Assembly: GCA_039566865.1 (NCBI GenBank)
Contig: CM076952.1
Coordinates: forward strand, 11,862,501-11,926,500
Reading direction: 5' to 3'
Length of the DNA stretch: 64,000 nucleotides
Source of the DNA: Aurelia coerulea
Lineage: Eukaryota > Cnidaria > Scyphozoa > Semaeostomeae > Ulmaridae
This document shows, one piece after another, positions 32,510-42,368 of the stretch. The position numbers and the translations under genes were made by a program. The notes under the pieces are model-generated. The model saw nothing but the letters and a program-made list of their open reading frames with translations. It made no database searches and was not told the DNA's origin. The first letter of the stretch is position 1; each line of letters begins with the position of its first letter.

Positions 32510-33628
32510 ATGCTCGGGTTAGATGTTTTCCGGTTTATGCCTTGAAAGCAAGTTGCAACAAGCAACCAAATGTTTCAAAGTCAATGTCCATCTTCTTCAG
32601 GTTTCAAGCACCTTCCTCAGTATTCTTCCTGTTCCTAGCAATGCTGTTTTTTGCACCTGTCCTACTCTCAAATTAATCCCAATTTTCTCTATCCATTTAT
32701 CAAATTCTTTCGATACAGCTCCCAGTGCTCCAATAACTACAGGTATGACAATCACTTTCTTCATGCCCCACATAGTGGCTACTTCTCTTTTCAAGTCTCC
32801 ATACTTTTCCATCTTTTCTCGCTTTTTCGCTCTTACGTCAATGATCTTGCATTCCTTTACATCTTCCTTTACCACCACAATGTCTGGTCTTCGTGCTTCA
32901 ATCTCATGGTCGCACTGGATATTGAAATCCCACAATACCTTGATATTTCCCTTTCTTGAAACACCCTCTGGTTCATGTTCGTACCACTTATTTGCCCTTT
33001 CGATGTCAAGCTCTCCACACAACTCCCAGTGTATATTTCTTGCAATGTTATCATGCCTTCTCTTGTATTCTCGCTGGGCTAGCATTTTACATTCACTCAC
33101 AATATGGCTGATCGTCTCTCCTTTTTCGCCACATAACCTGCACAGAGGTGACTACAGCGTGTTATCAATATGATGTTTCACATAGTTTGTTCTCAATGCC
33201 TGGTCTTGTGCAGCACATATTAATGCTTCTGTACAAGCTTTCAAGTCACCATTTTTGAGCCATTCCCAGGTCTTATCTTTATCAATGTTTTCATCCATTT
33301 CTCTGATGTATTGTCCGTGCATTCTTTTCTCTTTCCACGCTTGTTCTCTTGCGTTGATCTGCTTTCTTTTGAATTCTTCTGGTCTTACTGTTTCGTCTGT
33401 TTTGATGGTCATTTTTATACTTGCTACTTTCAACATTGGTTCATTGCTTTGCTTTACATACCAACCCAAGCTATTCTCTTCACCCTTTATACACCCCTCG
33501 CAACTAATTAGCCCCCTTCCTCCTTTGTGCCTTGGTATATACAATCACTCTTCGGGTGTAGCATTTTATACATTGTCATCAATTTCCTTGTTCTTCTATC
33601 CATCCATTCAAGCTCTTCCCTTGTCCAT
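32510..33628 (-). mobile_element. LINE with restriction-like endonuclease (R2/R4/NeSL-like), 3' part
   Basis: A minus-strand LINE fragment with (ATT)n at both borders (32454-32503, 33627-33645). It keeps the C-terminal zinc knuckle and restriction-like endonuclease and is truncated at 33628. This early-branching LINE type is distinct from the CR1-like elements around it. The exact clade is not determined. Confidence 0.75.
32597..33628 (-). pseudogene. RLE-type LINE C-terminal region
   Basis: Single frame apart from an in-frame TAG at 33149-33151. From right to left: DRRTRKLMTMYKMLHP near 33600 (out of frame), YIPRHKGGRGLISCEGC, a CX2CX8HX4C zinc knuckle (CRLCGEKGETISHIVSEC, about 33140-33085), then the nuclease with RRPDIVVVKED and CKIIDVRAKKREKMEKYGDL. 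Pattern R-PD-x-D with a Lys block fits the PD-(D/E)xK fold of R2-type elements, which nick DNA at preferred sites. Ends at 32597 with RILRKVLET. The RT part is missing. Confidence 0.8.
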
Positions 33629-33645
33629 TATTATTATTATTATTC

Positions 33646-34027
33646 AACCTTTGGCTTTGTGTTTTTACGCACATGGTGGTAGGGTGGAATCCCCTACCTT
33701 GCCATCTGGGACTTAGCATTAGCTAAAATAGTTTTTAGCTGTTCTGCAAATCCTTAGAGGGCTATTGGGCGGGTGTCTTTTCTCAAAGGTCTTGGCTCCA
33801 ATAACAGAAGAGTTTCCAGTCCCAGGTGTGCTAATTAATGGTGCCACGCATATATCTCAAAATGGTTGTTTACTGGGAGTCATCTAAAACTTAAAAACTT
33901 TCTTTTAACAGTGGTGGCGGTAAATGCTATTTCATTGTTTGTAATATAATTTGGCATGATTTTTGCTTAGGTTGTGTAAATATATTGTCATGTAAATAAG
34001 ATTTTTAAAATGTATAAATACTCGGCT
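33646..34027. other. Unassigned repeat-like 3' UTR preceding an (ATT)n tract
   Basis: Non-coding sequence that runs directly into the long (ATT)n tract; it looks like a retroelement 3' UTR but shows no coding remnant. Confidence 0.35.
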
Positions 34028-34099
<72 letters not shown>

Positions 34100-34101
34100 G
34101 A
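34028..34101. repeat. (ATT)n microsatellite, about 24 copies
   Basis: Perfect trinucleotide repeat, probably the tail of the sequence to its left. Confidence 0.95.
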
Positions 34102-34102
34102 T

Positions 34103-34530
34103 AATGAATAATCTCACCCCTTTGTACACAAAGAAGCCAATCCCATCACTTCATCAGTCGAACTATTCTTTTCGAAACCAGGATGTTATTGAGCGAATAA
34201 GGGCAAGAACAGAAAAATTTCAACCTACCTTCTATCCCAACTGCCTATCTGAATGGAATAAACTTGATCCTGAAAGCAAGCTTGCTCCGTCTGTTGCTGT
34301 TTTAAAGAAAAATCTTCTATCGATAATTCACCCCCCTGCAAAATCTGTTTTTGGCATTCATGACCCAATAGGCCTAGCTTATCTTTTCCAAATGAGGGTT
34401 GGTTTGCGTAAATTGAACTTTCATAAATTCAAGCATAATTTCAGAGATACGGTGAACCCAATGTGCCCAACGAACGATGGCATTGAGGATACAGAACACT
34501 TTTTGTTGCTTTGCCCTTCATTCGACATCC
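34103..34530 (+). pseudogene. LINE C-terminal fragment (same family as 38363-40382)
   Basis: Open for 152 codons: NNLTPLYTKKPIPSLHQSNY, SEWNKLDPESKLAPSVAVLK, FHKFKHNFRDTVNPMCPTND, EHFLLLCPSFDI. It aligns along its length with residues in the C-terminal part of the ORF at 38363-40091. It is cut at the right by the tail of the CR1-like LINE (34533). Confidence 0.8.
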
Positions 34531-34706
34531 ACATTGTTTGTTTGTTTGTAAATTTATTTTGATTCGATTAACTACTATAGCTAACAATATATACAGATAT
34601 ATACATATATACAAAGTTAACTAATCAAAATCGAATATAACTACAGGAAGTAAATTAAATTTGTTTTTGTTTTATAAATCATAAAATTAAATTGCACTAA
34701 CAGGCA

Positions 34707-36854
34707 CTAATTTGTAACACTAGGCAGGCAATGACAAGCACTGCATTTACAGGAGGGTCCGTCCCATCGTTTTATCAGATTTTTAAAAGTTTTCAAGTTT
34801 TCTGCTGCTTTCAGCTCGTTTGGTAGGCCATTCCAAATTTGTGGCCCAATAGACATCAGACTGTTGGACCCGAATGTTGTTTGATTAGGCCTAACATGGG
34901 CTAAGTTATTTGGATTTCTTAATGAATAATTTGATGACCGTAATTTAAAAACGTTTTGCATGAACTGTGGGTTCAACTGTTTCACTGTTTTGAATATTTC
35001 TATGCACAGGACTCTTTGGCGAGCAATGAGCATTGTGCATTTATCTGACTTCGAAAGCAAATCGTTATACGAACTGGTATGATCATTATAGAGAAATCTT
35101 AGAGCGCGTTCTTGTAACTTTTCAATTTTCTGTAATGATTTGGAAGATGAAAAATACCAGACCAAGGGACAGTAATCAAAATTAGAATATACAAAGCTCT
35201 GAACAAGAATCGTTTTTTCTTTACAGCCAATGAACGACTTTAATCTTTTAAGAACATTTAATTGTGCTGCAGCTTTTTTGCAAAGATTCGAAATATGTGG
35301 GTCGAAATCAAGTTTATAATCCAGCGTAACGCCTAAAAGTTTCACAGTCTCCTCAGATTTGATTATTTTGCCGTTAATGTTAATTTGTTCTCCACTAGTA
35401 TTTGTCCGGTTTTTTCTGAGCAATATAGCATGGAATTTTTCAGGGTTAGCAATCATTTCATTTTGTTCCAACCAGGACAAGGCAACTCCTGTTTCTTTTT
35501 CTAAAATATTTACAAGATCGGGCATGCTTTTAGAAAAATAAGTGAGTGTATTATCATCAGCGTAATTATAAAGCGTTGCCTGTTTTATAAAGTAAAATAA
35601 GTCATTGATGTAAAAGTTGAAAAGGATTGGTCCCAGCACAGAGCCTTGGGGTACACCAGATATAACCTCTTGAAAAGAACTATACGTATTATTTATCCTA
35701 ACACATTGTTTTCGTCTTTTGAGGTAAGAATAGGTAAGGACTAGTGCATCTTCGTCAAATCCATATGCATGTAATTTGGCAATAAGTAAGTCATGCGGAA
35801 TACAGTCGAAGGCTTTTGAAAGATCCATTAGGATTGCTCCTACGAGATAGTCGTTGTCGAGGTTAGCCCTCCAATCTTCTATGAGACGTATCAAGACGTG
35901 TTGAGTTCCATATGTTCGTCTGTATGCCGCAATAAAGATAGAAAGCGTGCTATCTAAATGTCCAATCAGTTGATGTTTTAGAACTTTTTCATATATCTTT
36001 GAAAAGGTATTGAGAACACTAACTGGGCGAAAATTCCTTTCTACTGTGCGATTTGGTTCCCCCTTATCCAAAGGGCAGACCGCTGCCTTTTTTGCATCGT
36101 TTGGGAAACTAGAATTTCGAATGCTACTGTTTATTGCCGTGGTTAAAGTGTTTGTAAGCTCGTTAGCTGCGAGAGATACTAACTTCGGGGGTATTTGGTC
36201 TTCACCAGTAGATTTTCTGCCATCCAATGATTTCAATAGTTTTGCAACTACTTGATTGTCTATCTCATGAAAGGTGAAAGTGTCTAACACTTTCTCTGGG
36301 TTTTGAATAACAGCTAGGACACTAGGGTGGTTTTTATACTTATCAAGAATCAAGCGAACAACTTGGCGGTCGTCAGAAATTCCAGTATCTTTAGCAAGGC
36401 TGATGGGCTTCTTACCGCTGGATTTTTCTACTATATTTACATAGTGATCATTGAAAATCTCTGTCAATTCCTGGTCATCAGTTATAACGGTATCATTTTT
36501 CACAAGAGAAATATCGCTACTTGTAAGTCCTCCTTTATTTGAAAGAAATGGTTTAACAAGATCCCAGAATTCTTTATTAGACATAGTTCCATGTTTAGTT
36601 GCTTCTTTAAAGTGGTTTTTCATTGCCTTCTTTCTTATGGAGACACATTTATTTCGTTGCTTTTTGAAATTAGTTCTATTTTCTGTGGTAGGATTTTTAT
36701 TTAGTCTTTTTTTGAGCCTCGATCTTGTGTAAATTGCTTTCTGTAATTGCTGATTCATAAAAGGAGCAGTATTTCCCCTCTGAATTTTAGTTTTTAAAGG
36801 AGCATGTTTATCTACCAATTTTCGGAAAGCAGATGAAAGATTCCTATAAGACAA
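34707..36854 (-). CDS. CR1-like LINE ORF2, reverse transcriptase part
   Basis: An open frame of 715 codons. Residue order: linker (1-200), DGRKSTGEDQIPPKLVSLAA, RNFRPVSVLNTFSKIYEKVL, LMDLSKAFDCIPHDLLIAKL (motif A), [20 protein letters not shown] (motif B), LYNYADDNTLTYF (catalytic YADD, about 35560), ANPEKFHAILLRKN, KLLGVTLDYKLDFDPH, SFVYSNFDYCPLVWYFSSSK, and a Cys-rich end RWDGPSCKCSACHC. All RT core blocks are intact. One frameshift in an A-run near 36920 separates it from the endonuclease. It was thus recently active or is only lightly mutated. Confidence 0.9.
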   Translation of the reverse strand: MSYRNLSSAFRKLVDKHAPLKTKIQRGNTAPFMNQQLQKAIYTRSRLKKRLNKNPTTENRTNFKKQRNKCVSIRKKAMKNHFKEATKHGTMSNKEFWDLVKPFLSNKGGLTSSDISLVKNDTVITDDQELTEIFNDHYVNIVEKSSGKKPISLAKDTGISDDRQVVRLILDKYKNHPSVLAVIQNPEKVLDTFTFHEIDNQVVAKLLKSLDGRKSTGEDQIPPKLVSLAANELTNTLTTAINSSIRNSSFPNDAKKAAVCPLDKGEPNRTVERNFRPVSVLNTFSKIYEKVLKHQLIGHLDSTLSIFIAAYRRTYGTQHVLIRLIEDWRANLDNDYLVGAILMDLSKAFDCIPHDLLIAKLHAYGFDEDALVLTYSYLKRRKQCVRINNTYSSFQEVISGVPQGSVLGPILFNFYINDLFYFIKQATLYNYADDNTLTYFSKSMPDLVNILEKETGVALSWLEQNEMIANPEKFHAILLRKNRTNTSGEQININGKIIKSEETVKLLGVTLDYKLDFDPHISNLCKKAAAQLNVLKRLKSFIGCKEKTILVQSFVYSNFDYCPLVWYFSSSKSLQKIEKLQERALRFLYNDHTSSYNDLLSKSDKCTMLIARQRVLCIEIFKTVKQLNPQFMQNVFKLRSSNYSLRNPNNLAHVRPNQTTFGSNSLMSIGPQIWNGLPNELKAAENLKTFKNLIKRWDGPSCKCSACHCLPSVTN

Positions 36855-36918
36855 ATCTGCATCATTTGAATCTACTTTAAAGTCAGTATTCTTTACATCT
36901 TGAAGAAACTTTACAGGG

Positions 36919-37953
36919 TCAAAATTTTTTATAGGTACAATATTTAATCATCTTAGGTTTGAGACGGGGTATGTGTGTTTTCATTAAAGTTGAGACAAGA
37001 CCATGAAAGTCGCTTAGACCAGTTTCAAAAACAGTAGTATTTTGAAAACATCTGGGTTTATTCGTGAGCATGACGTCAATCGACGAACTATGACCTTTTG
37101 TGAAACATGTCTTAGCCTTTACTAAATTTGATAGTCCAAACACGTCAATGAAGGAATTTAACTTATTATATCCGGGATGCTGAATATCATGAGTGTCAAT
37201 ATTTATATCGCCCATAATCATAACATTATCGTATTTGTCCAAGGCCAAGTTTAATGAAGAAGACAGTTCTCTGAAAAATAGATCTAAGTTGGCAGCATCT
37301 GGAGGTCGGTAAATGCTAAAAATAGCCCATCTCTTTTTGCAAACCATCAAATCAGAACAGATGATCTCGATCGAAGGACTCTCAAATTTAGAAACTCTAT
37401 TGCAGACAACCCCTTTCCTAATAAATTGCATCAAACCCCCACCAAATTCATTCCTATCACGACGAATCGGTCTTTGATAGTTATTTATAAGAAAGGTCTC
37501 AGTTTTGAAATCTGAATTTAGTTTAGTTTCTTCTATTACCAAAATATCAGGCAAGCATCTTTCCATCACCAGTCTCAAATCAGTTATTTTGTTTCGAATA
37601 CTATTTATATTTAAGAATCCAATTAAAGGATTGTTCGGATGTTTTGTTCTTAGATTAAAAAACTCCTCAATGTCACTCGAATTATTCGGTTGCGTGGATC
37701 TGATTGAAGATACGGAAGAAGAAAGTTCAGATTCACTAGGCGTATTTGAGGAACATATGGTAAGATTAGAGGGAGAAGAAGGCGAATAGAGTTGTTCAGG
37801 TGACCCTATGCTGGGAACTTCATCATGTTTGCTCTTTTCTAAGGAGTCTGGTGAACTACCAAGGTCTGGTGGGCATGTTAATGTATGGCTTTCTCTAAAT
37901 GAAATTGACGAAATGTTAATGTTATTTACAAGGTTAGAAGTTAGTTCATTCAG
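36919..37953 (-). CDS. CR1-like LINE ORF2, N-terminal and APE endonuclease part
   Basis: The frame is open from just after the UGA at 37954-37956 to the stop at 36919. The first 110 codons are Ser/Asn/Pro-rich. The endonuclease begins GFLNINSIRNKITDL and has DILVIEETKLNSDF, AIFSIYRPPDAAN, VMIMGDINIDTHD, HSSSIDVMLTNKP and ETGLSDFHGLVST, which carry the usual Glu, Asp-Asn region, Asp and His active-site positions. No Met codon occurs before VMERC at about 37566, inside the nuclease, so translation seems to need continuation from ORF1. Frame is shared with ORF1. Confidence 0.85.
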   Translation of the reverse strand: MNELTSNLVNNINISSISFRESHTLTCPPDLGSSPDSLEKSKHDEVPSIGSPEQLYSPSSPSNLTICSSNTPSESELSSSVSSIRSTQPNNSSDIEEFFNLRTKHPNNPLIGFLNINSIRNKITDLRLVMERCLPDILVIEETKLNSDFKTETFLINNYQRPIRRDRNEFGGGLMQFIRKGVVCNRVSKFESPSIEIICSDLMVCKKRWAIFSIYRPPDAANLDLFFRELSSSLNLALDKYDNVMIMGDINIDTHDIQHPGYNKLNSFIDVFGLSNLVKAKTCFTKGHSSSIDVMLTNKPRCFQNTTVFETGLSDFHGLVSTLMKTHIPRLKPKMIKYCTYKKF

Positions 37954-38354
37954 TCAGATAGTGTTGATATAATTGACAAAATCTTGTCCTAAAACATTTG
38001 TACCGTCATTGTTGAGATGAATACCATCTTCGTATAGTAAATAACGCCAATCTTGATCAACATTTTCGTGTCGAATGAAGTGTATTTTATTTTCTGCAAG
38101 TGATTTGGCTAAAAGTGAATTTACCTGGAGTCTCTTCCCTTCCAGAAGATCAGAGTCGCCACGTGCTAAGATACTGGACACAGCCACATTTTGAACTATT
38201 CTCTTTGATTTCACGGCGATTTCAGTGATCTTTTTCGCGATTGTCTCTGGGTCATCTTTTCTCAAATCGTTCGTGCCGCAATGTATTATCAAAGCATCAG
38301 GTTCTCTCTTCAGAGTCGGAACTATGTATGACTCCATGTCATCCGTGGTTGCAC
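37954..38354 (-). pseudogene. CR1-like LINE ORF1, C-terminal part of SGNH esterase
   Basis: Contains EPDALIIHCGTNDLRKDD (the GTND block of SGNH hydrolases) and YEDGIHLNNDGTNVLG, with the Asp and His of the catalytic triad. It ends NYINTI and a UGA at 37954-37956. The Ser-bearing N-terminal part lies beyond the nested LINE at 40392-40768. CR1 ORF1 esterases are thought to act on lipid or membrane contacts of the RNP; role inferred from family. Confidence 0.85.
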
Positions 38355-38362
38355 CTGGGAAA

Positions 38363-40091
38363 AAATGTAAAGAGTAACTACCGTCCTATTTCTCTGCTAC
38401 CAATTTTTGGGAAGATGCTTGAAAAACTTATGTATAATTCCCTTTACTCGCATCTTGTTTCATGTGACTTACTTAATCCCAATCAATCTGGTTTTCGTCC
38501 GGGTGACTCAACAGTCAACCAATTAATTTCAATAACGCATACAATCTTCACAGCATTTGACTGTAATCCTCCTCTTGATGTTCGTTCCGTGTATTTTGAT
38601 ATTTCTAAAGCATTTGACAGGGTATGGCATGATGGTCTTATTTATAAATTAAAACGATGTGGTGTCTCAGGACAACTTCTTTCGCTTATCCAGAGTTTTC
38701 TTAAGGATCGAAAGCAGCGAACAGTTTTGAACGGACAATGTTCTAATTGGGGAGATATTTTAGCAGGAGTGCCTCAGGGTTCTATATTAGGACCATTGTT
38801 TTTCCTTGTATACATCAACGACCTCACCTCTGACTTGAAATGTAACGTCAAGCTTTTTACCGACGATACATCCTTGTTTACGGTTGTTCAAGAACCTAAT
38901 GCAGCTGCCGAGGATATGAACCATGACCTGGCGTTGATAAATCAGTGGGCCCATGATTGGAGGATGTCATTTAATCCCGATCCGCAAAAACAAGCTGTCG
39001 AACTACTACTTTCAAAGAGAAGAAATGAAATAGATCATCCGATGATCTTCTTCAATAATATACCTGTAAAAAAAGTGAATGAGCATAAACATTTAGGTAT
39101 AATCCTCGACTCAAAGCTCTCCTTCTCAGCACATGTTAAATCAGCTATCTCTAAAACGAGAAAAGGCATTGGTCTGCTAAAGTATCTCTCCAAATATCTG
39201 CCAAGGCATACCCTGAACGAATTATATAAACTTTATGTGCGACCGCACCTGGACTACGGGGATGTTATCTATCACATTCCAGCAAAAGTTTGTGAATTCA
39301 GTCAAAACATCATTTTACCACATCTAATGGAAAAACTAGAGTCTGTTCAGTATTCTGCTGCTCTTGCTGTAACAGGAACATGGAGGGGAACATCGCGCGA
39401 GAAGCTGTACACAGAGCTTGGCTGGGAATCATTAAGTTCCCGCAGGTGGAGTAGACGCCTGACTTTGTTCTATAAGATTCTGAATAATATTACCCCCTTG
39501 TACACAAAGGAGCCAATCCCACCACTTCATCAGTCGAACTACTCCCTTCGCAACCAGGATGCTATTGGGCGAATAAGGGCAAGAACAGAAAAATTTAAAT
39601 CTAGCTTCTATCCAGACTGTATGTCTGAATGGAATAAACTTGACCCTGAAATCAGGCTAGCACCGTCCGTTGCTGTTTTTAAGACAAAGCTTCTATCAAT
39701 AATTCGCCCCCCTGCAAAATCCTTCTTTGGTATTCATAACCCGATAGGCCTATCACATCTTTCCCAAATAAGGGTCGGTCTCAGCAAACTAAATTTCCAC
39801 AAATTCAAGCACAATTTCAGGGACACCGTAAACCCAATGTGCCCGACGAATGACGGTATTGAGGACACGGAGCACTTTCTGTTGCTTTGCCCTTCATTTG
39901 ATATTCAACGACGATATCTTCTCGCTGGAGTTTCTGTTGCATTACGACCATTTGTTGAAATCAACAGCCTTTCTAACAACGTTCTTGTACAACTTTTGTT
40001 ATATGGTGATAAAGACCTTTCAAGTGACGTTAATAAAGGTATACTCGAACTGACTTTAGAGTTCATCCACAAAACAGGTCGGTTTGTATAA
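38363..40091 (+). CDS. LINE reverse transcriptase (intact, 5'-truncated)
   Basis: Frame open over about 575 element codons to the TAA at 40089-40091. The nearest upstream ATG (38241) lies in the older CR1 sequence, so the 616-codon frame is a chance fusion. Blocks: NYRPISLLPIFGKMLEKLMY, FDISKAFDRVWHDGLIYKL (motif A), LAGVPQGSILGPLFFLVYIN (motif B), KLFTDDTSLFTVV (motif C; FTDD rather than YADD), EHKHLGIILDSKLSFSAHVK, a thumb with LYVRPHLDYGDVIYHIPAKV, and a C-terminal zinc-like MCPTNDGIEDTEHFLLLC. No endonuclease is present because of 5' truncation. Confidence 0.9.
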
Positions 40092-40382
40092 GATAGACTA
40101 AGCCTTTGTTTTCACGCCATACAGCCACAAGGTCCTTTTATTTTTGTTTTCATTTTTTGTTTGTTTGTAATTGTCATTATACATCGCTTATATGTAACTT
40201 TTGTAATTGTATATTTAGATGTAATTTAGTTTAATGTTCTATGTAATGACCCTGGGATAGTCATGGGTTCTTGCTTCCCGGGTTATCATCTTTGTTATGT
40301 AGTTAAGTAATTTGTAAGTATGGTCTTAAGTACCTCGTTTTTGTAAATTTTCAAATTGAATATAAAAAAAAAAAAAAAAAAA
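38363..40382 (+). mobile_element. Young 5'-truncated LINE with poly(A) and 9-bp target duplication
   Basis: Inserted in the esterase of the CR1-like LINE. CCTGGGAAA is duplicated at 38354-38362 and 40383-40391. The element ends with TATA plus an A18 tract (40364-40382). The RT frame is intact. Relatives in the window: 17345-17993 and 34103-34530. Confidence 0.9.
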
Positions 40383-40391
40383 CCTGGGAAA

Positions 40392-40965
40392 GTCTTTACA
40401 AAAATTGACATATATTTCACGTGTTGATTAATTTCATTCTTTCGAATTCCTTTTATTATCGAATCTCCAACCAAATTTATCACTGGCCTTTTCCTGTTTG
40501 GCCGCTGAAACGATCCCGCATTTAGCTGAAGCTGAGTGCTCGGTTTGTTTTCCCGTGATGTTGATCTAGCTTGAGCGTGATGGGCTTCGTTATTTTCATT
40601 GCTATGCTTTCTCACGGCCTCTGAATACGAATTTTCACCAGGGACTACGTTTCTTTCCATTCCTACAGTTCCCCAAGGCGTGGTTTCGGCAAAAGGATTG
40701 TATTGATTGATCCTTGATTTATTTGGTCGCATCTTTACCACTTCATTGTAGTCGTAGATCCCAGGCATTATGTTTCTTGTTACATTGAATATAGTGCCAT
40801 CTTGTTACACTGGTTACATTGAAAACCAGTAGCCCTGACCTGACAGCATCTGTGTAGTGTGATGGGCGGTTGGGACTTAGGAGGGAGACCGGTAGTCATT
40901 GTATGAATTGCTGTAATTGGTGTTCTCTCGTCCGGGGTTCCTTTCATTCGACATCGTGCGCCCAT
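40392..40965 (-). pseudogene. CR1-like LINE ORF1, N-terminal part (PHD remnant, esterase GDS block)
   Basis: From 40768: MPGIYDYNEVVKMRPNK, polar linker, then KRPVINLVGDSIIKGIRKNE, where GDS carries the esterase nucleophile, and VKTFPG just before the insertion point. Upstream at 40780-40870 a Cys-rich stretch (GFQCNQCNK, then shifted frame WHYIQCNKKHN) looks like a broken PHD-type finger. ORF1 is therefore finger plus SGNH esterase, now cut by the nested LINE. Confidence 0.7.
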
Positions 40966-40970
40966 GCTGG

Positions 40971-41419
40971 CCTTAAATCAAATGTGAAGCAGTTCCCAGT
41001 ATTTATCAGTAATTAATTGTATTGTATGCGTAGCTCTTTGTAGTTGTCTTATTTAATCTTCATTGTTTGTATGTCTTTATGTTAATGGCCACGAGCGTAG
41101 TGATTGTCTTTTGCTGCCTGTGGTATCGTACCTGTAGTGTTCTGTAGTGTTGTATTGTAGTATAGTAATTAGAAAGAATAGTGCCATTTTTTCGAAGAAG
41201 CACGAAGAGATCTTCTTGGCAGCTTATCAGATATTCCTGGGTTAGATATAGTTGGATTGGACACACAATCCTTATGCCATTTAATCTTATTTGGAAATGC
41301 AGACCTAACCCTAATTACAAATAGGATGATTATGGAAGCAACAATTACTTACATCAAGGCAACGAAGAGATTCGACTGAAGCGTAAACAAAGCAGCAGCA
41401 TCCCCCCCCCCCAATATCC
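40971..41419. other. Unassigned, possibly LINE 5' UTR
   Basis: Between the CR1 ORF1 start and a C-run. No reliable coding or repeat signal apart from poly-G/C and TGTAGTG words. Confidence 0.3.
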
Positions 41420-41896
41420 TTTTGAGTGATTGGTAGTTTGTGTAGAAAATTCTGTCTCTCATTTGATGTTAGGCGATAGACAACTGTAGATTTTTATCCT
41501 AGGGTGTGGGGTGGTGGGTGGATGGGGTCCTGCTGTGTGGATGGGCGGCTGCTGGCCTTTAGTTTCATGTGTTATCCCGGTGGGGGTGGCACGTGTGGCG
41601 AGGGGCGGCGGCTGTTTGTCCGCGCGTAGGGCCCTCTGTTAACTGCCTTGCTTCTATTTTCTCCCAAATTATAAAATGTTTTGATGTCATTGCCTGACAT
41701 CAAATGTGAGACAGACATTAACTTTTTCTTTTAGTTTGTTGTTTTTTCTTTCAGTATATTGTAATTTTTGAATTGTTAGGGCCTTTCATGGTGGGAACTC
41801 CGATGACCTAGTGTCTATTCCCGCCATGATAGGCACAGTAGATGTACTTGTTGAGTTTGTATATTTTAATTGATTATAAAAAAGAAAAAAAAGAAT
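41420..41896 (+). mobile_element. Probable LINE 3' UTR with poly(A)-like end
   Basis: A GC-richer stretch with GGGTGGTGGG blocks, then a TGGTGGGAACTCCGATGACC and CCCGCCATGATAGG region and an A-rich end (41877-41896). The style matches a 5'-truncated LINE 3' UTR. No coding remnant and no target duplication could be fixed. Confidence 0.4.
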
Positions 41897-41964
41897 AGTA
41901 AGTAACATGTAAAGTAACATTTTATGAATATTTAAAGAAAAACTCCAAAACAATCAAGAACTGT

Positions 41965-42315
41965 TTGACTGGCTTCGAACTGGTCATCATCAAAATGCCT
42001 TTCGTACGACCCACAGACGGTTATGAGTCGGTGACTCCGAAAGAACATCCACGCAGACAACATGACACACAGACCCGCACCTACGCTGAAATCCTCCAAC
42101 CGAAAATCACCCGAAGACCACCTCCCATACCAAGCAGGAACACCCCCTATCAAGAAACAGCGAAGACATCTCAAAAAAACCGTGCCAGCCCCCGAACAGA
42201 CATGGACGGGGGCCTTCAAGATCTTTTAACAAACATGCAAGAAGCTTTCGCTCTACTACAAAGAAACTTCGAGAGACTTATAGATTTAAAAATGACCCAA
42301 ATGGACGAATTATAA
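41965..42315 (+). CDS. Small ORF upstream of PLE reverse transcriptase
   Basis: 116 codons, basic and Pro/Thr-rich, with a C-terminal helix-prone segment (DLLTNMQEAFALLQRNFERL). It lies 54 bp upstream of the PLE RT frame on the same strand, so it may be the element's accessory ORF. No domain is recognised; the start is uncertain (ATG 41995 inside the frame is also possible). Confidence 0.45.
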   Translation: MTGFELVIIKMPFVRPTDGYESVTPKEHPRRQHDTQTRTYAEILQPKITRRPPPIPSRNTPYQETAKTSQKNRASPRTDMDGGLQDLLTNMQEAFALLQRNFERLIDLKMTQMDEL

Positions 42316-42368
42316 ACTTAAGTAAACACACTTTTTCTATACATGTATTTTGATTACTAGATAAAAGT

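Larger units (their letters stand above)
30755..32510 (+). mobile_element. Penelope-like element with inverted 5' part
   Basis: The 5' piece (30995 down to 30758) is on the minus strand and reads KPAATKTASYIKDTTEFVKH then LVTMDVSSLYPNIDHDEGAK, the RT motif-A region. The rest (31010-32204) is on the plus strand and starts at WVRFIDDIFFVWKDE (motif C). The segment between is deleted at the junction. Inversion plus deletion is the signature of twin priming. The 3' part contains a hammerhead-like motif and an (ATT)n tract. Confidence 0.8.
34533..40970 (-). mobile_element. Large CR1-like LINE with esterase ORF1 and EN-RT ORF2
   Basis: The most complete LINE here. The 3' end is a short CAAA-repeat at 34533-34545, followed (leftward in gene sense) by a 3' UTR to 34706. 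ORF2 spans 34707-37953, ORF1 37954-38354 plus 40392-40768 and a decayed N-terminal finger to about 40965. A second LINE with a 9-bp target duplication (38363-40382) sits in ORF1. ORF1 with an SGNH esterase and EN-RT ORF2 is the CR1 layout. Confidence 0.85.

Noticed and set aside
32523..33173. 216-codon plus ORF
   Set aside because: Antisense shadow of the restriction-like endonuclease region.
33255..33716. 153-codon plus ORF
   Set aside because: Antisense shadow of the RLE-type LINE.
38241..38362. ATG 38241 as true start of the LINE RT
   Set aside because: The first 41 codons lie in the older CR1-like element and the target duplication; the fusion is accidental.
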